A model generated the notes under the pieces. It did not search any database. It was not told the origin of the DNA and saw nothing but the letters and a program-made list of their open reading frames with translations. This document shows positions 34,681 through 37,780 of a stretch of DNA of 37,780 nt, piece by piece (within the stretch, counting starts at the first letter, position 1; each line of letters opens with the position of its first letter). Position numbers and translations under genes: made by a program. The stretch is from Streptomycetaceae bacterium (GTDB lineage Bacteria; Actinomycetota; Actinomycetes; Nanopelagicales; Nanopelagicaceae), in contig JAIYBJ010000007.1 of the NCBI GenBank assembly GCA_027488575.1, positions 1 to 37,780 of the forward strand, read 5' to 3'.

Positions 34681-34687
34681 TCCCCAG

Positions 34688-34867
34688 ATGGCAGCTATGA
34701 AACCCCGCACTGGTGATGGTCCCATGGAGGTCACAAAGGAGGCTCGCTCACTTGTGATGCGAATTCCTCTAGAAGGCGGCGGTCGTCTCGTAGTTGAAAT
34801 GAATGCAGAGGAAGCAAATAACCTCAGCGCTGCGTTACATGCCGCAGTCTCTCTCGTTAAGAAATAG
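34688..34867 (+). CDS. DUF3117 small conserved protein
   Basis: A 59-residue protein beginning MAAMKPRTGDGP and continuing with VMRIPLEGGGRLVVEM, the invariant opening and core of the actinobacterial DUF3117 family. Function unknown; it is a marker of the phylum. The ATG at 34688 is chosen because of AAGGAG at 34675-34680 and the family's length. Unlike its neighbours it has a real leader, with a possible TATATT hexamer around 34614-34619. An AT-rich terminator hairpin overlaps the stop codon. Confidence 0.92.
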   Translation: MAAMKPRTGDGPMEVTKEARSLVMRIPLEGGGRLVVEMNAEEANNLSAALHAAVSLVKK

Positions 34868-34887
34868 AGCGCATTTCTTCCTTTTTT
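34859..34887 (+). terminator. Intrinsic terminator after DUF3117
   Basis: AAGAAAT (34859-34865) pairs perfectly with ATTTCTT (34873-34879) across a 7-base loop, then CC and six Ts (34882-34887). The stem is AT-rich but complete. A fresh promoter for pepA begins 4 bases later. Confidence 0.5.
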
Positions 34888-34890
34888 AGT

Positions 34891-34896
34891 TAGCCT
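34891..34896 (+). promoter_or_regulatory. -10 element for pepA, leaderless
   Basis: TAGCCT, 7 bases before the ATG at 34904, immediately after the terminator of the preceding gene. Confidence 0.55.
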
Positions 34897-34903
34897 TTGC
34901 GTT

Positions 34904-36385
34904 ATGCCTAATGCCCAACTAGCGAGCATCTCTTCACGCTTGGAAGATATTGTCAGTGCAGATGCAATCGCAGTTGGTTTCGTTAAATCCGAAGAAGATG
35001 GATACGAATTAGTCGGTGCTGTTGATGCCATCGCATCATTAGAGAAATTCTTTGAAGTTGATCTCATCGATGAAATTGCTTTTTTTCAACCTGCAGGCAA
35101 ACCTGGCGAGATTCTTGAAATCCCAGTGAGTCAAAAAGCCACAAAAGCTGATCGCGTTTATGTAATTGGCCTCGGAGATCAGAGCACTCAATCTCATCGC
35201 CTCGCAGCCGCTAGCTTAGGTAGAAAATTGCGCGGCAAAAAAATTAATGTTTCAAATCTATTGGCTAGTCAGACACAAGATATTCGAGCCCATGCAATCT
35301 CAGCAGTTTTAGGTTCATACACATGGACACTTAAGAGCGATACGAAAACTGATCAGCCAACATTTAATATTGTGGGCAAGAGTGAAAAAATTGTTGACGA
35401 AGCTGCTGTGATTGCAAATGCAGTGTGTCGCGCTCGCGATTTAGTTCATACTCCATCGAATATAAAAAATCCGCTCTGGATGGCGCAACAAGCGCAGAAG
35501 ATTGCAAAAGAAGGCAAACTCACCATCAAAGTATTAGCTGGAAAAGAACTCGCACAATTCGGCGGTTTGCGTGCGGTAGGAAACTCATCACCTAAACCAG
35601 GACCCCGATTTATTCAGATTTCCTATACGCCCAAATCAAATGGCAAGAAAGTTCCACACGTAGTCTTAGTTGGTAAAGGAATTACTTTTGATACGGGCGG
35701 AGTTTCACTTAAGCGCCCTTACGATTTGATGATGGCCATGAAGAGTGACATGGCTGGTGCATCTGCTGTTCTAAACGTTGTGGGAGCGCTACCAGAATTA
35801 AAACCGCGCGTGAAAGTTACAGCACTATTGATGTGCGCTGAAAATGCGCTCTCAGGTACTTCTCAAAGACCAAGTGATGTGATTACTCATTACGGCGGAA
35901 CCACAGTAGAAGTTCTAGACACTGATGCCGAGGGACGTTTAGTACTGGCAGATGGATTGGCGTACGCCGATGCAAAGCTTGATCCAGATTACTTATTGGA
36001 TATCGCAACGCTCACCGGTTCTGCAACACTGGGTTTAGGCCGTCAATATGGCGCCATGTATACCCGTGATTTGAAATTAGCATCGCAATTAGTTGCAGCT
36101 GGTGAATCATCAGGTGATCGCCTGTGGCACATGCCTTTGATTGATGATTATCAAGATGCACTTGAAAGTGACATCGCAGACTTTAATCACACCGCAGATA
36201 AAGGTGATTACTCTGCAGGTTCGGTAACTGCTGCTTTGTTCCTTGAGAAATTTACTGGCAATAGAAAATGGGTTCATCTAGATGTTGCAGGCACAGCGCG
36301 AAGTGAAAGTGACGCGGGAGAGTCTCCTAAAGGCGGTACAGGTTTTGGAGTTCGCTTACTAATTGATTGGATCATGAGTTTATGA
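34904..36385 (+). CDS. pepA: Leucyl aminopeptidase (M17)
   Basis: A 493-residue cytosolic metallo-aminopeptidase, normally hexameric, removing N-terminal leucine and similar residues. The N-terminal macro-like domain (about residues 1-165) is followed by the catalytic domain: KGITFDTGGVSLK (near 260-272), MKSDMAGA (near 283-290), and the metal-binding signature reading DTDAEGRL (near 344-351), where the usual first residue is asparagine. The C-terminal GTGFGVRLL closes the fold. Leaderless promoter TAGCCT upstream. The stop overlaps the methyltransferase start (ATGA), so the two are co-translated. Confidence 0.94.
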   Translation: MPNAQLASISSRLEDIVSADAIAVGFVKSEEDGYELVGAVDAIASLEKFFEVDLIDEIAFFQPAGKPGEILEIPVSQKATKADRVYVIGLGDQSTQSHRLAAASLGRKLRGKKINVSNLLASQTQDIRAHAISAVLGSYTWTLKSDTKTDQPTFNIVGKSEKIVDEAAVIANAVCRARDLVHTPSNIKNPLWMAQQAQKIAKEGKLTIKVLAGKELAQFGGLRAVGNSSPKPGPRFIQISYTPKSNGKKVPHVVLVGKGITFDTGGVSLKRPYDLMMAMKSDMAGASAVLNVVGALPELKPRVKVTALLMCAENALSGTSQRPSDVITHYGGTTVEVLDTDAEGRLVLADGLAYADAKLDPDYLLDIATLTGSATLGLGRQYGAMYTRDLKLASQLVAAGESSGDRLWHMPLIDDYQDALESDIADFNHTADKGDYSAGSVTAALFLEKFTGNRKWVHLDVAGTARSESDAGESPKGGTGFGVRLLIDWIMSL

Positions 36386-37011
36386 TGAAAATAGATCCAC
36401 ATGCATATGCCGAAAGTTTCATCCAAGAAGATGAATTTCAAATCAGAGCACGTGCTCGAGGGGCAGAAGTTGGTGCTAACGATGCAACAACAGGTGTTGG
36501 TGCCTATCTTCGCGCTCTTGCACATCAGCTTTCTGCACAATCAGTTGTAGAAGTTGGAACTGGATCAGGAGTCGGAAGTCTTTGGATTTTAAGCGGAATG
36601 ATTACCAGCGGAACTCTCACGTCTATTGATGATGAAACCGAGCATTCACGAATTGCCAGAATTGCAATGCAAGATGCTGATATTGCTCCATCACGGTATC
36701 GATTGATTACAAATTCAATTATGGATGTCATGACGAAGTTAACTGATCGCGCATATGACTTAGTTGTCTTGAGGCACAATCCTGAAGACCTGACGTACAC
36801 AATTGAAGAAGCGCACCGAATTCTGCGAAGTGGTGGAGTTATGGTTATCGACGGATTTTTCGGTGGAGGCAAAGTTAGCGATCCATCACAGCGTGATCCA
36901 CGAACCATTGCACTGCGCGAAGCTGGCAAAACCGTTAAAGGGGCTACAGACCTTTGGGTGAGCACACTCATCACTGTTGGTGATGGTTTGTTAATCGCAA
37001 CAAAGTTGTAG
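36382..37011 (+). CDS. SAM-dependent O-methyltransferase (Rv1220c-like)
   Basis: A class I O-methyltransferase of about 209 residues. VVEVGTGSGVGSLWIL (near residues 54-69) is SAM motif I, with the acidic residue in SIDDET after it, and AHRILRSGGVMVIDGFF (near 147-163) is the motif containing the metal-binding aspartate. SDPSQRDPRT matches the usual late loop. It is of the COMT-like type next to the sigE-rseA-htrA locus in other actinobacteria. The start at 36382 overlaps the pepA stop; 36385 is equally possible. The protease gene begins 13 bases after its stop. Confidence 0.87.
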   Translation: MMKIDPHAYAESFIQEDEFQIRARARGAEVGANDATTGVGAYLRALAHQLSAQSVVEVGTGSGVGSLWILSGMITSGTLTSIDDETEHSRIARIAMQDADIAPSRYRLITNSIMDVMTKLTDRAYDLVVLRHNPEDLTYTIEEAHRILRSGGVMVIDGFFGGGKVSDPSQRDPRTIALREAGKTVKGATDLWVSTLITVGDGLLIATKL

Positions 37012-37024
37012 CAGGATAAGCGCC

Positions 37025-37780
37025 ATGAAGTTTCGTTCCCGAAAATCCAACGTGCCAACAAATGCACCGTGGTGGGACTCTCAAGATTTTCCACGCTCCA
37101 ACAGAGGAGTCACTCCTGGCGCACTCGTAATTCTTGCAATCATCGCTGGACTAGTTGGTGGAGCACTGGGCATAAATGCATCAGGTGGTTTTTTTGGAGG
37201 CAAAGCTAATTTAGTGTCTGCTTCAAATTCAGTTGAACGCAAACCAGATTCAGTAGCGGGTTTAGCAAATCGAGTTCTGCCATCAGTTGTATCAATTACA
37301 ACATCTGCTGGAAGCTCTGGCTCAGGGTTTATTATCGACAGTTCAGGATTTATTCTGACAAACAATCACGTGGTTGAAGACGCCGCACTTTCCAAAGCAA
37401 AAATTATTGTCACACTCAATAATGGCAAAGAATTCGAAAGCAAGATTGTTGGTCGAGATGCTTCATATGACTTAGCTGTCCTGAAAATTCTTGCAACAGG
37501 ATTGCCTGCCCTGCAATTTGGAGATAGTGACAAAGTAGCCGTGGGTGATTCTGTAATTGCAATTGGTTCACCGCTTGGATTATCAGGAACTGTAACTCTC
37601 GGCATCATTAGCGCGAAGGATCGTGCTGTAACTGCCGGTGGCTCAGCAGGCGAGAGTTCATTTATTAACGCATTGCAAACCGATGCTGCAATTAATCCCG
37701 GCAATTCAGGTGGACCTTTAATCGACACAACTGGCGCAGTCATCGGAGTTAACTCTGCCATCGCAACTCTTAGTGGATCA
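37025..37780 (+). CDS. htrA: HtrA/DegP-type serine protease (3' end outside window)
   Basis: The visible 252 residues give an S1C membrane-anchored protease: a 30-residue cytosolic N terminus, one transmembrane helix (about 31-50), and a trypsin-like domain with catalytic triad His115 (LTNNHVVE), Asp149 (SYDLAVL) and Ser228 (NPGNSGGPL). The frame is open to the last base, so the PDZ domain should lie beyond it. It degrades misfolded envelope proteins. In mycobacteria and relatives sigE and rseA stand between the O-methyltransferase and htrA; here they are missing. The ATG follows the methyltransferase stop by 13 bases. Confidence 0.93.
   Translation, partial: MKFRSRKSNVPTNAPWWDSQDFPRSNRGVTPGALVILAIIAGLVGGALGINASGGFFGGKANLVSASNSVERKPDSVAGLANRVLPSVVSITTSAGSSGSGFIIDSSGFILTNNHVVEDAALSKAKIIVTLNNGKEFESKIVGRDASYDLAVLKILATGLPALQFGDSDKVAVGDSVIAIGSPLGLSGTVTLGIISAKDRAVTAGGSAGESSFINALQTDAAINPGNSGGPLIDTTGAVIGVNSAIATLSGS

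Noticed and set aside
1-37780. tRNA or rRNA genes, CRISPR array, origin of replication, prophage or plasmid genes
   Set aside because: Intergenic spaces are all under 200 bases and contain no cloverleaf, regular repeats, DnaA-box clusters or phage/plasmid proteins that I could recognise.

Overview
This 37.8 kb window looks like chromosome from a small, streamlined actinobacterium. The base composition is moderately AT-rich and coding density is very high: no gene-free stretch reaches 200 bases. Actinobacterial hallmarks include a DUF3017 gene after folD, a DUF3117 gene, an actinobacterial-type DapD, the cdd-deoA-add / deoC-mutase-PNP salvage cluster, and many start codons sitting 6-7 bases after a TANNNT -10 element (the actinobacterial leaderless pattern). 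The best guess is a freshwater acI / Nanopelagicales-type lineage; that is inference from gene content and style, not from a marker gene. I see no rRNA, tRNA, insertion sequence, prophage or CRISPR array.

Layout. (1) 1-3660: 3' end of folD, a DUF3017 membrane protein, malate dehydrogenase, isocitrate dehydrogenase and an S51-type peptidase, all on +. (2) 3640-7178: an orphan sugar-ABC ATPase on -, then a CNNM/HlyC-type CBS membrane protein and tryptophanyl-tRNA synthetase on +. (3) 7362-23945: a large nucleoside uptake and degradation island. It holds a BMP-family binding protein, a double-domain ATPase and two permeases, cytidine deaminase, pyrimidine-nucleoside phosphorylase, adenosine deaminase, a cytochrome P450, ribokinase, nucleoside hydrolase, a split pair of aldehyde dehydrogenases, DeoC, a phosphopentomutase-like mutase and purine nucleoside phosphorylase. 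Nucleosides are imported, deaminated, and cleaved by phosphate or by water. Ribose or (deoxy)ribose-1-P is converted to 5-phosphates, DeoC makes glyceraldehyde-3-P plus acetaldehyde, and the aldehyde dehydrogenase pair plausibly oxidises the aldehyde. (4) 23972-26024: Maf, an internally deleted PurK-like protein, and a CoA-binding protein. (5) 26056-32412: UDP-glucose dehydrogenase, LCP ligase, glycosyltransferase, Wzm/Wzt exporter and a SpoIID/LytB-domain protein, together a surface-glycopolymer and cell-wall block. (6) 32404-37780: dapD, LOG-family protein, SRPBCC protein, a 63-residue sigma-region-4 protein, DUF3117, leucyl aminopeptidase, O-methyltransferase and the 5' part of an HtrA protease.

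The most unusual points are: a PurK homologue that has lost its ATP-grasp core and lacks purE next to it, beside a nucleoside-scavenging island; a P450 of the 'alanine-for-threonine' type fused into the nucleoside operon with zero spacing; a catalytic plus non-catalytic aldehyde dehydrogenase pair resembling a split ALDH16; divergent leaderless promoters that overlap each other, one pair under a perfect 7-bp inverted repeat; and five convergent gene junctions with no room for intrinsic terminators.
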